From Citromicrobium sp. JLT1363 (GTDB taxonomy: Bacteria > Pseudomonadota > Alphaproteobacteria > Sphingomonadales > Sphingomonadaceae), in assembly GCF_000186705.1 (NCBI RefSeq), contig NZ_AEUE01000007.1, positions 1 through 64,000 on the forward strand: 64,000 bases of DNA, written 5' to 3'. Shown here piece by piece: positions 18,708-27,864 of the stretch. Below the pieces are notes generated by a model. That model was not told the DNA's origin and did no database searches. It saw nothing but the letters and a program-made list of their open reading frames with translations. Every line of letters starts with the position of its first letter. Within the stretch, counting starts at the first letter, position 1. A program made the translations under genes and the position numbers.

Positions 18708-19664
18708 ATGCCCGGTGGCCTGGCCGCATTGTTAGACGACGTTTCGGTGATTGCACGCGCAGCGGCCTCTTCGGTCGACGACGTGGCGGCGGCAACGGGG
18801 CGGGCAAGTTCCAAGACGGCGGGCGTGGTGATCGACGATGCGGCGGTGACCCCCGGCTACGTCACCGGATTCAGCCCGGCGCGCGAACTGCCGATCATCG
18901 CCAAGATCGCAAAGGGCAGCGTCAAGAACAAGCTGCTGATCCTGTTGCCCGGCGCCCTGCTGCTCAGCCAGTTCCTGCCGCAGGCGATCGTCTTCGTGCT
19001 GATGCTGGGCGGCTGCTACCTCTCCTATGAAGGGGCGGAGAAGCTCGCCGAGAAGCTGAGCGGCGAGAAACACGGCAAGACCATCGACGAACCGATCGAG
19101 GACGAGGTCGCGTTCGAGAAGGAGCGCGTCTCGGGCGCGATCCGCACCGACCTGATTCTCTCCGCCGAGATCATGGCGATCACGCTGAACGAGGTGGCGG
19201 CGGAAACCTTCCTCACCCGCGCCGCGGTGCTCGCCATCGTCGGGTTGGCGGTGACGGCGTTCATCTATGGCGCGGTCGCGCTGATCGTGAAGCTGGACGA
19301 TATCGGGCTGCATCTGATGGAAAAGCCTGACGAGAGGGCGAAGAGAATCGGCAAGATCATGCTCAACGCCATGCCGCACATCCTGACCGTTCTGTCGGTC
19401 GTGGGCACGGCAGCGATGCTATGGGTCGGCGGCGGGATCATCCTGCACGGCACGCACGAACTGGGCTTCCACACGCTCTACGATGCGAGCCACGGGCTGG
19501 AACATGCGGTGGAGAGCACCACCGGCGCGCTGGGCGGTGTGCTGGGCTGGGCGACCTATGCTGCGGCCTCCGCGCTGGTCGGGCTGGTGCTGGGCACGGT
19601 GCTGTTCTTCGTGCTGCACAAGGTGTTCGGGCTGGGCCACGGGAAGGAAGAGGGCGCGCACTAG
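18708..19664 (+). CDS. DUF808 family inner-membrane protein (YedI-like)
   Basis: A 318-residue membrane protein of the DUF808 family. The start [31 protein letters not shown] and the following [14 protein letters not shown] are characteristic. About five to seven hydrophobic segments follow, and the end is His-rich ([11 protein letters not shown]). ATG 18708 is preceded by GAGGGGGA. The function of this family is not established. It overlaps the convergent zinc-ribbon gene by four bases. Confidence 0.88.
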   Translation: MPGGLAALLDDVSVIARAAASSVDDVAAATGRASSKTAGVVIDDAAVTPGYVTGFSPARELPIIAKIAKGSVKNKLLILLPGALLLSQFLPQAIVFVLMLGGCYLSYEGAEKLAEKLSGEKHGKTIDEPIEDEVAFEKERVSGAIRTDLILSAEIMAITLNEVAAETFLTRAAVLAIVGLAVTAFIYGAVALIVKLDDIGLHLMEKPDERAKRIGKIMLNAMPHILTVLSVVGTAAMLWVGGGIILHGTHELGFHTLYDASHGLEHAVESTTGALGGVLGWATYAAASALVGLVLGTVLFFVLHKVFGLGHGKEEGAH

Positions 19665-19951
19665 GCGTCCGAGGCAGGCACCTTCGTCAGGTCCGTCCCG
19701 CAGCGACCGCAGACCTTGTTCGGCCAGGGCAGCATCAGGATGCCGCGATAGAAGAACAGGTTCTTGCGGCAGTTCGGGCAGTTGAAGCCGAGGATGCCGA
19801 TGTTCGCCATGAACAGACCGAAGATAACGATCGCGAAGGCGATGCTCGAATGGCCGATCCACGCATCCACCGTGATAATGAACAGCGCGCCGATCGCGAC
19901 TCCGAGCAGCATTTTGCGCGCATGGCGGCGGGCGCCTTGGTAGACGGTCAC
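19661..19951 (-). CDS. Small membrane zinc-ribbon protein
   Basis: A 96-residue protein with a basic N-terminus, two membrane spans (about residues 14-30 and 36-54), then a zinc-ribbon-like tail with the pairs CPNC and CGRC. GTG 19951 is the start used; an internal ATG at 19912 would remove the basic arm. It has the same architecture as the next gene upstream, suggesting a tandem duplication with strong divergence. Function unknown. Confidence 0.6.
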   Translation of the reverse strand: MTVYQGARRHARKMLLGVAIGALFIITVDAWIGHSSIAFAIVIFGLFMANIGILGFNCPNCRKNLFFYRGILMLPWPNKVCGRCGTDLTKVPASDA

Positions 19952-19990
19952 GATGAAAACTCGTGCAAGGCGCGGGAAACCGAACTAGTG

Positions 19991-20284
19991 CTAGCCATAC
20001 AAGTCTTCGTTGCAATACTCACATAAGCGACGCGGTGGCGAAGCACTTAGGCCCAAATGATTGAGCCCTCCTCCGAGTTGCCCGAACGGTGGCTCACCGC
20101 AATGAGGGCATGGCGATGCGTGTTGAGCGATAATCGGCACCCCAAAAAATATGACGAAGATCAGCCCAATCAAATATGAATGGGCAAAAAGGAACTCCGG
20201 AGCAAACATGAGCAATGCGGCGAAAGCCAGCCAAGAGGAGAGCCAGAATATATAGGCAATCCAACTGAAAATGTATCTCGTCAC
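19991..20284 (-). CDS. Small membrane zinc-ribbon protein, coupled to the Mur ligase gene
   Basis: A 97-residue protein with two aromatic-rich membrane spans (about 5-25 and 32-52) followed by CPHC and CEYC cysteine pairs. Start GTG 20284 overlaps the stop of the upstream Mur ligase gene in a GTGA arrangement, indicating translational coupling. Codon use is more AT-rich than in the neighbours. The shared plan with the preceding feature marks a tandem pair. Function unknown; coupling suggests an envelope role. Confidence 0.62.
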   Translation of the reverse strand: MTRYIFSWIAYIFWLSSWLAFAALLMFAPEFLFAHSYLIGLIFVIFFGVPIIAQHASPCPHCGEPPFGQLGGGLNHLGLSASPPRRLCEYCNEDLYG

Positions 20285-21711
20285 CCCAACCGCTCCAGCA
20301 CATCCCTCGCAAACACGCTCAGCGTATCGTCGCGCGCGCCCATCACGGCGATGCGGTCTCCCGGCTTGGCATTGGCCACCAGCCAGTCGCCGCAACCGTC
20401 GCGTGTGTTGATGCACATCGCCTTGCCGCCGTGCTTGGCGATCAGGTCGACGATCCGCTCGCTGCCTTCGGAGCGGTCGACCGTGCCGCCGAAATAGACG
20501 GGGTCGCACAACAGGGTGATGTCCTCGGGGCCGAGTTCGCGGGCGAAGGTCTCGGCCAGTTCTGCGCCCATTTGCTTGAGCGGCCCGTATCCGTGCGGCT
20601 GGAAGAAGGCGAGCACGCGGCCTTCGTGCGCTTTCAACGTGCGCAGGGTCGCTGCCGCCTTCTCCGGATTGTGGCCGAAATCGTCGATCACGGTCACGCC
20701 CGAAGGCGAGGTGCCGACAATATCGAACCGACGCGCGAGCCCGGCAAACTCGCCCAGCGCCGCGACCGCATCGGCCACCGGCACGCCCGCCGCATTCGCT
20801 CCGGCAATCGCGGCGAGCGCATTCGAGAGATTGTGCCGTCCCGGCAGGTTCAAAGTCAGCGCGTGCTGCGTATCGTCGCGCTTGTCGTGGACCATGGCCG
20901 CCTGCCGCGTCGGGCCCTCGGCCAGCGATCCCTCCACGATGCCGAGTGCGGCGCAGCCATTCGTCACCCCGAAGGTCAGCGGTGCATTCGCATGCGCGAC
21001 GAGGCGGAAGGCTTCCTCGTCGTCGGCATTCACCACGCCGCGCGCACTCGCCTCGAGGAAGTCTCCGAACAGCTGGCGCAGTTCGTCCATGCTCTTGTGG
21101 TCGAGGCTGACGTTGAGAAGAATGCCGACCGCAGGCGTATATTGCGCGATCGAGCCGTCGCTCTCGTCGACCTCGGACACATAGAGGTCCGCATCGCCGA
21201 CCACCGCGCTGGCGAAGGGGCGATCCTCCGAGACGAAGTTCTTCATCACCGCGCCGTTCATGATCGTCGGTTCGCGGCCCGCGTGGTGGAGGATCCAGCC
21301 GAGCATTCCGGTGACGGTCGACTTGCCGCTGGTCCCCGCGACCGCGACGCCCGTTTCGGCGGCGTTGAACAGCGCCGCGTTGAGATCCGCGCGGGTCAGA
21401 CGGGGGAGGCCAAGCTCCTTGGCGCGTACCACTTCGGGCACGCTGTCTTCCACCGCTGCACTGGCCACCAGCACCTGCTCGGGCCGGTCGATCCCGCTGC
21501 CGTCCTGCGGGAACAGCTGGAACCCCTGCGCCTCCAGCGCGGCGAATTTCTCCGGCGTGCGGCCCTGGTCGAAGCTGCGGTCCGACCCGGCCACCTGCGC
21601 GCCGCGCCCCTTCAGGATCGCGGCGAGGGGCTGCATCCCCGATCCGCCGATCCCGCAGAAGAACCAGGGGCGGGCGGTCAGGTCGGCGGTGGGGTCGGGG
21701 AAGTCGGTCAT
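20281..21711 (-). CDS. Mur ligase family protein (MurC/Mpl-like)
   Basis: A 476-residue ATP-dependent ligase of the Mur family. It shows FCGIGGSGMQPLA in the nucleotide-sugar domain, the P-loop AGTSGKSTVTG, the central-domain NVSLDHKSMDEL, and VIDDFGHNPEKAAATL in the C-terminal domain. It stands alone, not in a division/cell-wall cluster, and faces an LD-carboxypeptidase gene. That context suits murein recycling of the Mpl kind (joining UDP-MurNAc to a released tripeptide) at least as well as the MurC reaction. Sequence alone does not decide between them. Confidence 0.8.
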   Translation of the reverse strand: MTDFPDPTADLTARPWFFCGIGGSGMQPLAAILKGRGAQVAGSDRSFDQGRTPEKFAALEAQGFQLFPQDGSGIDRPEQVLVASAAVEDSVPEVVRAKELGLPRLTRADLNAALFNAAETGVAVAGTSGKSTVTGMLGWILHHAGREPTIMNGAVMKNFVSEDRPFASAVVGDADLYVSEVDESDGSIAQYTPAVGILLNVSLDHKSMDELRQLFGDFLEASARGVVNADDEEAFRLVAHANAPLTFGVTNGCAALGIVEGSLAEGPTRQAAMVHDKRDDTQHALTLNLPGRHNLSNALAAIAGANAAGVPVADAVAALGEFAGLARRFDIVGTSPSGVTVIDDFGHNPEKAAATLRTLKAHEGRVLAFFQPHGYGPLKQMGAELAETFARELGPEDITLLCDPVYFGGTVDRSEGSERIVDLIAKHGGKAMCINTRDGCGDWLVANAKPGDRIAVMGARDDTLSVFARDVLERLG

Positions 21712-21740
21712 GGGTTGAGCACTATTGGCAATAAATCCGC

Positions 21741-21831
21741 TCGTCACCCCCGCGCAGGCCGGGGGGTCCCGCTTTTTGCGGCCAGGCTCCGTAGAAGTGA
21801 GCGGGATCCCCGCCTGCGCGGGGATGACGGG
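21741..21831. repeat. Inverted palindromic repeat between two murein genes
   Basis: Arms at about 21741-21773 and 21801-21831 pair over some 30 bases with a few mismatches. The core of the second arm is ATCCCCGCCTGCGCGGGGAT. It is the widespread alphaproteobacterial type that reads VIPAQAGIP when translated. It lies between divergent genes and would fold into a long hairpin if transcribed. Confidence 0.8.
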
Positions 21832-21858
21832 GGTGGGTTTGGCGGGTACAGCGAAAAC

Positions 21859-22689
21859 ATGACACGCATCGCCATCTGCGCGCCCGCCACCGCGATCACG
21901 CCCGATCATGCCGCCGCGATCGAGCGCCTCGTTGCCGACGAATTTCCCGAGCACAGCGTCTGGGTTCACCCGCAATGCTTCGAAAGCCACGGGCACTTCG
22001 CGGGCACGGACCTGCAGCGCCTCACCGCGCTGCTCGATTGCGCGAACGATCCGCAATACGACGCGGTCTGGTTCGCCAAGGGCGGCTATGGATCGAACCG
22101 CATCGCGCAGGCCGCCGTCGCACGGATGAACGAGGCCGCGCGGCAGAAGACCTATGTCGGCTTTTCGGACATGGGCTACATGCTCGCCGCGCTCTACCGC
22201 GCCGGGATCGGCCAGCCGGTTCACGGGTCGATGCCGGTCAGCGCGCGCAGCGAGCGGGGGCGCGAGGCGGTGCGCCGCGTGCTGCGCTGGTTCTCCGGCG
22301 ATGGCAGCGGGCTCGAACCGCATCTGGACGGCAAGACGCCCACGGTCGCCTTCAACCTCATCACGCTGGCCATGCTGGTCGATACGCCGCTGCTGCCCGA
22401 TCTGACCGGCCATGTCGTGATGGTGGAGGAGGTGAGCGAGCATCTGTATGCGGTGGACCGGCTGTTCTTCAGCCTGTCCAACACGCTGCCGCGCGTTGCG
22501 GGCCTCAGGCTCGGCGCGGTGAACAACGTGCCGGAAAACGACCGGGAATTCGGCCAGAGCGCAGAGGAAATCGCGCAATACTGGTGCGCGCGGGCGGGCA
22601 TTCCGTACCTCGGCCGAGCCGAAATCGGGCACACGGCCTCCAACCGGATCGTCCCCTTCGGCCTTGCCAGCCCCGCCCGCGCTTCCTAG
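21859..22689 (+). CDS. ldcA: LD-carboxypeptidase (S66 family)
   Basis: A 276-residue cytoplasmic peptidase that removes the terminal D-Ala from recycled murein tetrapeptides. Catalytic residues fit the family: Ser103 in VGFSDMGY, a glutamate at 190/191 in MVEEVSEHL, and His258 in IGHTASN. FAKGGYGSNR is the typical upstream motif. It is divergent from a MurC/Mpl-like ligase, and the two would act in sequence in recycling. Start ATG 21859 gives the expected MTRIAICAPA N-terminus. Confidence 0.9.
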   Translation: MTRIAICAPATAITPDHAAAIERLVADEFPEHSVWVHPQCFESHGHFAGTDLQRLTALLDCANDPQYDAVWFAKGGYGSNRIAQAAVARMNEAARQKTYVGFSDMGYMLAALYRAGIGQPVHGSMPVSARSERGREAVRRVLRWFSGDGSGLEPHLDGKTPTVAFNLITLAMLVDTPLLPDLTGHVVMVEEVSEHLYAVDRLFFSLSNTLPRVAGLRLGAVNNVPENDREFGQSAEEIAQYWCARAGIPYLGRAEIGHTASNRIVPFGLASPARAS

Positions 22690-22713
22690 GCCCCGGGCCA
22701 ACAAGGAGATTTT

Positions 22714-23652
22714 ATGCGAGCTTTCATTTTCCCCGGTCAGGGGAGCCAGAAGGTCGGCATGGGTGCCGATCTCGCCGAAGCCAGCACGGCTGCGCGCGAA
22801 ACCTTTCAGGAAGTCGACGACGCGCTGAACCAGAAGCTGTTCGCCATGATGCGCGAAGGGCCGGATTCCGAACTGACCCTGACGTCCAATGCCCAGCCCG
22901 CGATCATGGCCAACGCCATCGCCACTCTGCGCGTGCTGGAGAAGGACTTCGGCATGAAGCTGAAGGATGCGGCGGACTGCGTCGCGGGGCACTCGCTGGG
23001 CGAATACACCGCGCTGGCCGCGGTCAACGCCTTCTCGCTGGGCGATACGGCCAAGCTGCTGCGGCTGCGCGGCATCGCCATGCAGGATGCGGTTCCGATC
23101 GGTGTCGGTTCGATGTGCGCCCTGCTGGGATCGGATATCGAGACCGCGCAGAAGCTGGCGGAAGAAGCCGCGCAGGGGCAGGTGTGCGAGATCGCCAACG
23201 ACAATGATCCCTCGCAGGTCGTGCTTTCGGGCCATGCAGAGGCGATCAACCGCGTGATCGACATGGCCAAGGACCATGGCGTGAAGCGGGCAATCAAGAT
23301 TGCGGTTTCGGCCCCGTTCCACTGTTCGCTGATGAAGCCTGCCGCGCAGCGCATGAAGATCGCGCTCGACAACACCAGCCCTTCCGCGATGGACCTGCCG
23401 CTCTACGCCAATGTGACGGCGGCCAAGGTGAGCGATTCGGCGGAAGAGCAGAAGCTGCTGGTCGAACAGATCACCGGCCGCGTGCGGTGGCGTGAAAGCG
23501 TGCTGGCGATGCGCGCCGATGGCGTCGAGCATTTCGTCGAGCTGGGCGGCAAGGTGCTGGGCCCGATGGTCAGCCGCACCGACAAGGAAGCCAGGGTTTC
23601 CAGCTGCATCACCATGGAAGACCTCGAAGCGCTGGCGAAGGAGCTCGGCTGA
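22714..23652 (+). CDS. fabD: Malonyl-CoA:ACP transacylase
   Basis: FabD loads malonyl groups on acyl carrier protein at the start of fatty-acid synthesis. The 312-residue product begins MRAFIFPGQGSQ and has the nucleophile Ser94 in GHSLGEY and His in VSAPFHCSLM, with length as expected. AAGGAG precedes the ATG. The stop overlaps the fabG start by one base (TGATG), so fabD and fabG form a coupled pair. acpP and fabF do not follow. Confidence 0.96.
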   Translation: MRAFIFPGQGSQKVGMGADLAEASTAARETFQEVDDALNQKLFAMMREGPDSELTLTSNAQPAIMANAIATLRVLEKDFGMKLKDAADCVAGHSLGEYTALAAVNAFSLGDTAKLLRLRGIAMQDAVPIGVGSMCALLGSDIETAQKLAEEAAQGQVCEIANDNDPSQVVLSGHAEAINRVIDMAKDHGVKRAIKIAVSAPFHCSLMKPAAQRMKIALDNTSPSAMDLPLYANVTAAKVSDSAEEQKLLVEQITGRVRWRESVLAMRADGVEHFVELGGKVLGPMVSRTDKEARVSSCITMEDLEALAKELG

Positions 23653-24413
23653 TGTTCTCACTCGAAGGCAAGACGGCGCTGGTGACGGGCGCAAGCGGCG
23701 GGATCGGCTCGGCTATCGCGAAGGCGCTGGCATCGCAGGGCGCCCGGCTCGCGCTGTCGGGCTCGAACGGCGACAAGCTGCGCGCCTTCCGCGATCAGCT
23801 CAACGACGAGTACGCGCACGACAGCGGCGCGCATGTGGAGATTACCTGCGACCTCTCCAATGCAGAAAGTGTCGAGGAACTGGTCCCCGCGACGATCGAT
23901 ACGCTGGGCCGGCTCGATATCCTCGTGAACAATGCCGGGATCACGCGTGACAACCTCGCCATGCGGATGAAGGACGATGAGTGGGATCAGGTGATCCGCA
24001 TCAACCTGGAAGCCGCCTTCCGCCTGATGCGCGCCGCCGCCCGGCCGATGATGAAGGCACGCGGTGGACGGATCATCTCGATCACCAGCGTGGTCGGCGC
24101 CACGGGTAACCCCGGTCAGATGAACTACACTGCGGCGAAGGCAGGCCTCACCGGCATGTCGAAGAGCCTGGCGCAGGAACTCGCCAGCCGGGGCATAACG
24201 GTCAACTGCGTGGCGCCCGGCTTCATCCGTACCGCGATGACCGATGCTCTGGACGAGAAGCAGAAGGCGGCCATCGAGGGGCGCATTCCGGCGGGCCGGA
24301 TGGGCGAGGGCGAGGAGATCGGCGCGGCGGTTGCCTACCTCGCCAGCGACGAAGCGGCGTATGTCACCGGGCAGACGCTGCACGTGAATGGCGGGATGGC
24401 GATGCTGAGCTGA
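23652..24413 (+). CDS. fabG: 3-oxoacyl-ACP reductase
   Basis: A 253-residue NADPH-dependent short-chain reductase that reduces 3-oxoacyl-ACP in fatty-acid elongation. It shows TGASGGIGSAIAKAL, NNAGITRDNLAMRMKD, the catalytic YxxxK (Tyr159, Lys163 in NYTAAKAG), and GFIRTAMTDAL. The NLAMRMKDDEW stretch is typical of FabG rather than of other SDRs. It is coupled to fabD. Confidence 0.95.
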   Translation: MFSLEGKTALVTGASGGIGSAIAKALASQGARLALSGSNGDKLRAFRDQLNDEYAHDSGAHVEITCDLSNAESVEELVPATIDTLGRLDILVNNAGITRDNLAMRMKDDEWDQVIRINLEAAFRLMRAAARPMMKARGGRIISITSVVGATGNPGQMNYTAAKAGLTGMSKSLAQELASRGITVNCVAPGFIRTAMTDALDEKQKAAIEGRIPAGRMGEGEEIGAAVAYLASDEAAYVTGQTLHVNGGMAMLS

Positions 24414-24599
24414 TGCAGCGGTGCACTAGCGTCGCCCTGCGAATCCCCTTATCCCCAGCCTTTCCGGCAGAATCGCGCTTGTTCCTTGCCCCTAAGTGCA
24501 GGCGCGATAAGGAAACCGGATAAGATTTTCTCGCGCGAGGGCCGGCTCAAGGGGGAGTCGCGCCGCACCACAAGCGCACATGAGACGAGAGAAGGACCG

Positions 24600-25727
24600 A
24601 TGAAGGCCACCATCGAACGCGCCACGCTGCTCCGCTGCCTGTCCCACGTGCAGTCGGTGGTGGAGCGCCGCAACACCATCCCGATCCTTAGCAACGTGCT
24701 GATCGACGCCGACGAAGGCGGCGGCGTGAAGGTCATGGCGACCGACCTCGATCTGCAGGTCGTCGAGACGATGACCGCCGCGAATGTCGAAAGCGGGGGC
24801 GCGATCACCGTGTCGGCCCACCTGCTGTTCGATATTGCCCGCAAGCTGCCCGATGGCAGCCAGGTCAGCCTGGAGACGGCGGACAACCGCATGACGGTGA
24901 AGGCCGGTCGCAGCCGCTTCCAGCTGCCCACGCTGCCGCGCGATGACTTCCCCGTGATCGTGGAAGGCGAACTGCCGACCAGCTTCGAACTGCCCGCGCG
25001 CGAGCTTGCCGAGCTGATCGACCGCACCCGCTTCGCCATCAGCACCGAGGAAACGCGCTACTACCTCAACGGGATCTTCCTGCATGTTTCGGACGAAGCA
25101 CGCCCGGTTCTGAAGGCTGCGGCGACCGACGGGCACCGTCTGGCGCGCTACACGCTCGACCGCCCCGAAGGCGCGGCGGGCATGCCCGATGTGATCGTGC
25201 CGCGCAAAGCCGTGACCGAGCTGCGCAAGCTGCTGGAAGAAGCGCTGGACAGCAATGTCCAGATCGACCTTTCGGCAAGCAAGATCCGCTTCACGCTGGG
25301 TGGAGAGGGCGGCGTCGTGCTGACCAGCAAGCTGATCGACGGGACCTTCCCCGACTACAGCCGCGTCATCCCGACCGGCAACGACAAGCTGCTCAAGCTC
25401 GATCCGAAGAGCTTCTACGAAGGCGTCGACCGCGTGGCGACCATCGCCACGGAGAAGACCCGAGCGGTGAAGATGGGCCTCGATGCGGACAAGGTGACGC
25501 TGTCCGTCACCAGCCCGGACAACGGCACCGCGGCCGAGGAAATCGCCGCCGAGTACAAGTCCGAAGGGTTCGAGATCGGCTTCAATGCCAATTACCTGAA
25601 GGACATCCTCAGCCAGATCGACAGCGACATGGTGGAGCTGCATCTGGCCGACGCCGGCGCACCCACGCTGATCCGTCGTGACGAGAACAGCCCTGCGCTC
25701 TACGTCCTCATGCCGATGCGGGTGTAA
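24600..25727 (+). CDS. dnaN: DNA polymerase III beta subunit (sliding clamp)
   Basis: The 375-residue product is the DNA clamp, three tandem clamp domains of about 120 residues each. The start MKATIERATLLRCLSHVQSVV, ATDGHRLARY and the C-terminal LYVLMPMRV are diagnostic. ATG 24600 follows GAGAGAAGGA. dnaN here is separate from dnaA and recF, as in many alphaproteobacteria. Normal length and motifs. Confidence 0.97.
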   Translation: MKATIERATLLRCLSHVQSVVERRNTIPILSNVLIDADEGGGVKVMATDLDLQVVETMTAANVESGGAITVSAHLLFDIARKLPDGSQVSLETADNRMTVKAGRSRFQLPTLPRDDFPVIVEGELPTSFELPARELAELIDRTRFAISTEETRYYLNGIFLHVSDEARPVLKAAATDGHRLARYTLDRPEGAAGMPDVIVPRKAVTELRKLLEEALDSNVQIDLSASKIRFTLGGEGGVVLTSKLIDGTFPDYSRVIPTGNDKLLKLDPKSFYEGVDRVATIATEKTRAVKMGLDADKVTLSVTSPDNGTAAEEIAAEYKSEGFEIGFNANYLKDILSQIDSDMVELHLADAGAPTLIRRDENSPALYVLMPMRV

Positions 25728-25766
25728 GCGGGCGAAATTGTCACACGGCGCTGCCAGGCGCATGGC

Positions 25767-26702
25767 ATGAAGGCCTTTCTGCTCCCCACCCTGATTGCGG
25801 CCTCGCTCGCCGCGGCCCCTGCGGCCTCGCAGGAGGCGGCGCGCGCGTGGTCGCTCGATACCGGTGGCGATTTCTCCGCGTTCCTCGATTGCATGGAGGC
25901 GCAACAGCGCACGATCATCTCCGCGCATCGCGGCGGACCGACGCCGGGCCTGCCCGAAAACTCGATCGAGGCGATGGACGCGCTGCTGCATGCGGCGCCC
26001 GCGATCATGGAAGTAGACGTTGCGCAGAGCAGGGACGGCGTGCTGTTTCTGCTGCATGACGACCGTCTGGACCGCACCACCAGCGGCACCGGTGTCGCCG
26101 CCGAACGGGAATGGGCCGACCTCGCAGAACTGCGCCTGCGCGACGCGGCCGGCTGGACAACGCCCTACCGGATTCCCACGCTCGAGGCGGCGCTGGCCTG
26201 GGCAAAGGGCCGCACCGCGCTGCAGATCGATTTCAAGCGATCGACATCCTACGAGGACACCATCGCGCTGATCCGCGCGCAGGACATGGCAGATAGCGTG
26301 ATCCTGATCGCCTATTCGCTCGACGCCGCGCGCAGACTGCACGCTCTGGCGCCGGACATGCTGATCTCGCTTTCCATGGACGATGCGAGCGCGCTGTCCG
26401 AGGCTGCCGAAGCCGGCATCCCGACCGAGAGCATCGTCGCCTTCACCGGCACCCGTCTTCCGCGCCCCGACGTCTACGCAAGCCTGGATGAAGCCGACGT
26501 CGAGGTGATCTTCGGCACGCTGGGGCGCGGCAACTCCATCGACAACCGGATTGCCGACTTCGGCATGGACGAACGCTATGCCGAACTGGGCGAGGCGGGC
26601 GTGGACATCATCGCGACGGACCGTCCACGCGCGGCGGCGGCCGCGCTGCAGGAGGCAGGAAGGCTGGCGGACGAAACGACTTGCGGCGTCGCGCGGCGCT
26701 AG
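25767..26702 (+). CDS. Secreted glycerophosphodiester phosphodiesterase
   Basis: A 311-residue protein with a signal peptide (MKAFLLPTLIAASLAAAPAASQ) and a GDPD TIM-barrel. The family motif begins SAHRGGPTPGLPENSIEA, continues EVDVAQSRDGVLFLLHDDRLDRTT, and ends near VDIIATDRP. The first His-Arg, the Glu-x-Asp and the second His are all present, so it is probably active. It likely releases glycerol 3-phosphate from phospholipid head groups in the periplasm. It overlaps the convergent hydrolase gene by four bases. Confidence 0.9.
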   Translation: MKAFLLPTLIAASLAAAPAASQEAARAWSLDTGGDFSAFLDCMEAQQRTIISAHRGGPTPGLPENSIEAMDALLHAAPAIMEVDVAQSRDGVLFLLHDDRLDRTTSGTGVAAEREWADLAELRLRDAAGWTTPYRIPTLEAALAWAKGRTALQIDFKRSTSYEDTIALIRAQDMADSVILIAYSLDAARRLHALAPDMLISLSMDDASALSEAAEAGIPTESIVAFTGTRLPRPDVYASLDEADVEVIFGTLGRGNSIDNRIADFGMDERYAELGEAGVDIIATDRPRAAAAALQEAGRLADETTCGVARR

Positions 26703-27625
26703 GCCGTCTCGCCTTCCGGCCCATCGAGGAAATCCCGCAGCAATTTCATAGTCTTGTCCGGGTGCGTCATCAGGAACAGGTGGCCCGCATCCTCGAACAC
26801 TTCCAGCCGCGCATCGGGCAGCGATCCGGCCAGCAGCTTGCCGTTCGACAGCGGCACGATGGGATCGTTCTCGCCCATCATCACCAGCACCGGCTTGTCG
26901 AGGAAGGGCAGGGCGGGCAGGCTGGTCCACCCGGCGAGCGCCATCAGCTGGTACAGGTAACCGGTCGTGCTGGGCGCGCTGATATTGCCGATGGAATTGC
27001 GTGCGCGCTTGCTTTCGTCCGCATTGTCCATCGCGGTCAGATATTCGCGGACCAGCATCTCGTTGATCGCCGAAGTGGGGTCGGCCATCTGCGCCAGCAT
27101 CTGCGGATCGCCCGGGATCATCAGCATGCCGGGCGATGTCGCCGCGAGCACCACGCGGCGCACGTGGATGGAGTGTTGCAGCGCGAAATGCTGGGCAATC
27201 GCGCCGCCCCAGCTCATCCCCATCACGTCAACCGTCTCGATACCGAAGCGTTCGAGCAGGGTCATCGCCGTCCAGCTCATGGTAAAGAGGTTGTAGGGCA
27301 CCACCGGATCGGGCGATTCCCCCGCGCCCGGCATGTCGAACATGATGAACCCGCGCTCTGTCAGCGCTTCGGCCAGCGGAGCGACGGCTTCGATGTTGGC
27401 GCCGATGCCGTTGAAGAACAAAATCGGCGGGTTCTCGGAAGGCTGGTCGAGCCGCCAGCGGGCCACGCGCAGCTCAAGCCCGTCAACCTTTTCGAAGGAG
27501 ACCTCCGCGCTCAACGGGCCGCCGGGCTCGCCACGCGGCGCGCGGCGTGGATCGCGCCTTTGGGCCGCGCCGCCGAACAGGCCCCAGGCGGGCAGGTGCA
27601 AGTCCCAATCGCCGAAACCGATCAC
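26699..27625 (-). CDS. PhaZ-like intracellular PHA depolymerase family hydrolase
   Basis: About 308 residues from GTG 27625, preceded by a G-rich run. The alpha/beta hydrolase domain matches the medium-chain-length polyhydroxyalkanoate depolymerase family closely in pattern: ILFFNGIGANIEAVAPL, the nucleophile in GMSWGGAIAQHFA, VLAATSPGMLMIPGDP, GYLYQLMALAGWTSLP, GENDPIVPLSNGKLL, and the base in DAGHLFL. No ATG fits, and the exact start is uncertain. No PHA synthase is visible in the window, so another ester substrate is possible. Confidence 0.72.
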   Translation of the reverse strand: MIGFGDWDLHLPAWGLFGGAAQRRDPRRAPRGEPGGPLSAEVSFEKVDGLELRVARWRLDQPSENPPILFFNGIGANIEAVAPLAEALTERGFIMFDMPGAGESPDPVVPYNLFTMSWTAMTLLERFGIETVDVMGMSWGGAIAQHFALQHSIHVRRVVLAATSPGMLMIPGDPQMLAQMADPTSAINEMLVREYLTAMDNADESKRARNSIGNISAPSTTGYLYQLMALAGWTSLPALPFLDKPVLVMMGENDPIVPLSNGKLLAGSLPDARLEVFEDAGHLFLMTHPDKTMKLLRDFLDGPEGETA

Positions 27626-27864
27626 GCTCTCTGCCCCCCGAAAATCGCGCAAATGCGCAGTTCCGGCGTGAAAGTAAGAGAGGTTTCGACGCGCCGCCGC
27701 ATCTGCCCAAGGAGTTGCCGATCTGCCATGGCACCCTGATGGCGGGTGCTGCGCGCGGAAACAAGTCGCACACACGCTTCGCGGCCGGATCGGGTCCATG
27801 TTCCAGGGGGGCGTTAGCCTTTTGGAAAGCCTGACGCTTAATTCTTTCGGAGCGGCTTTCTGCG

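Noticed and set aside
21741-21831. Apparent peptide VIPAQAGIP in a long open frame
   Set aside because: It is the translation of a palindromic repeat and not a protein.
24445-24525. Three TTATCC-like cores before dnaN, hinting at DnaA boxes or an origin
   Set aside because: Only the core matches and full nine-base boxes are imperfect; no AT-rich unwinding region or dnaA gene is near.
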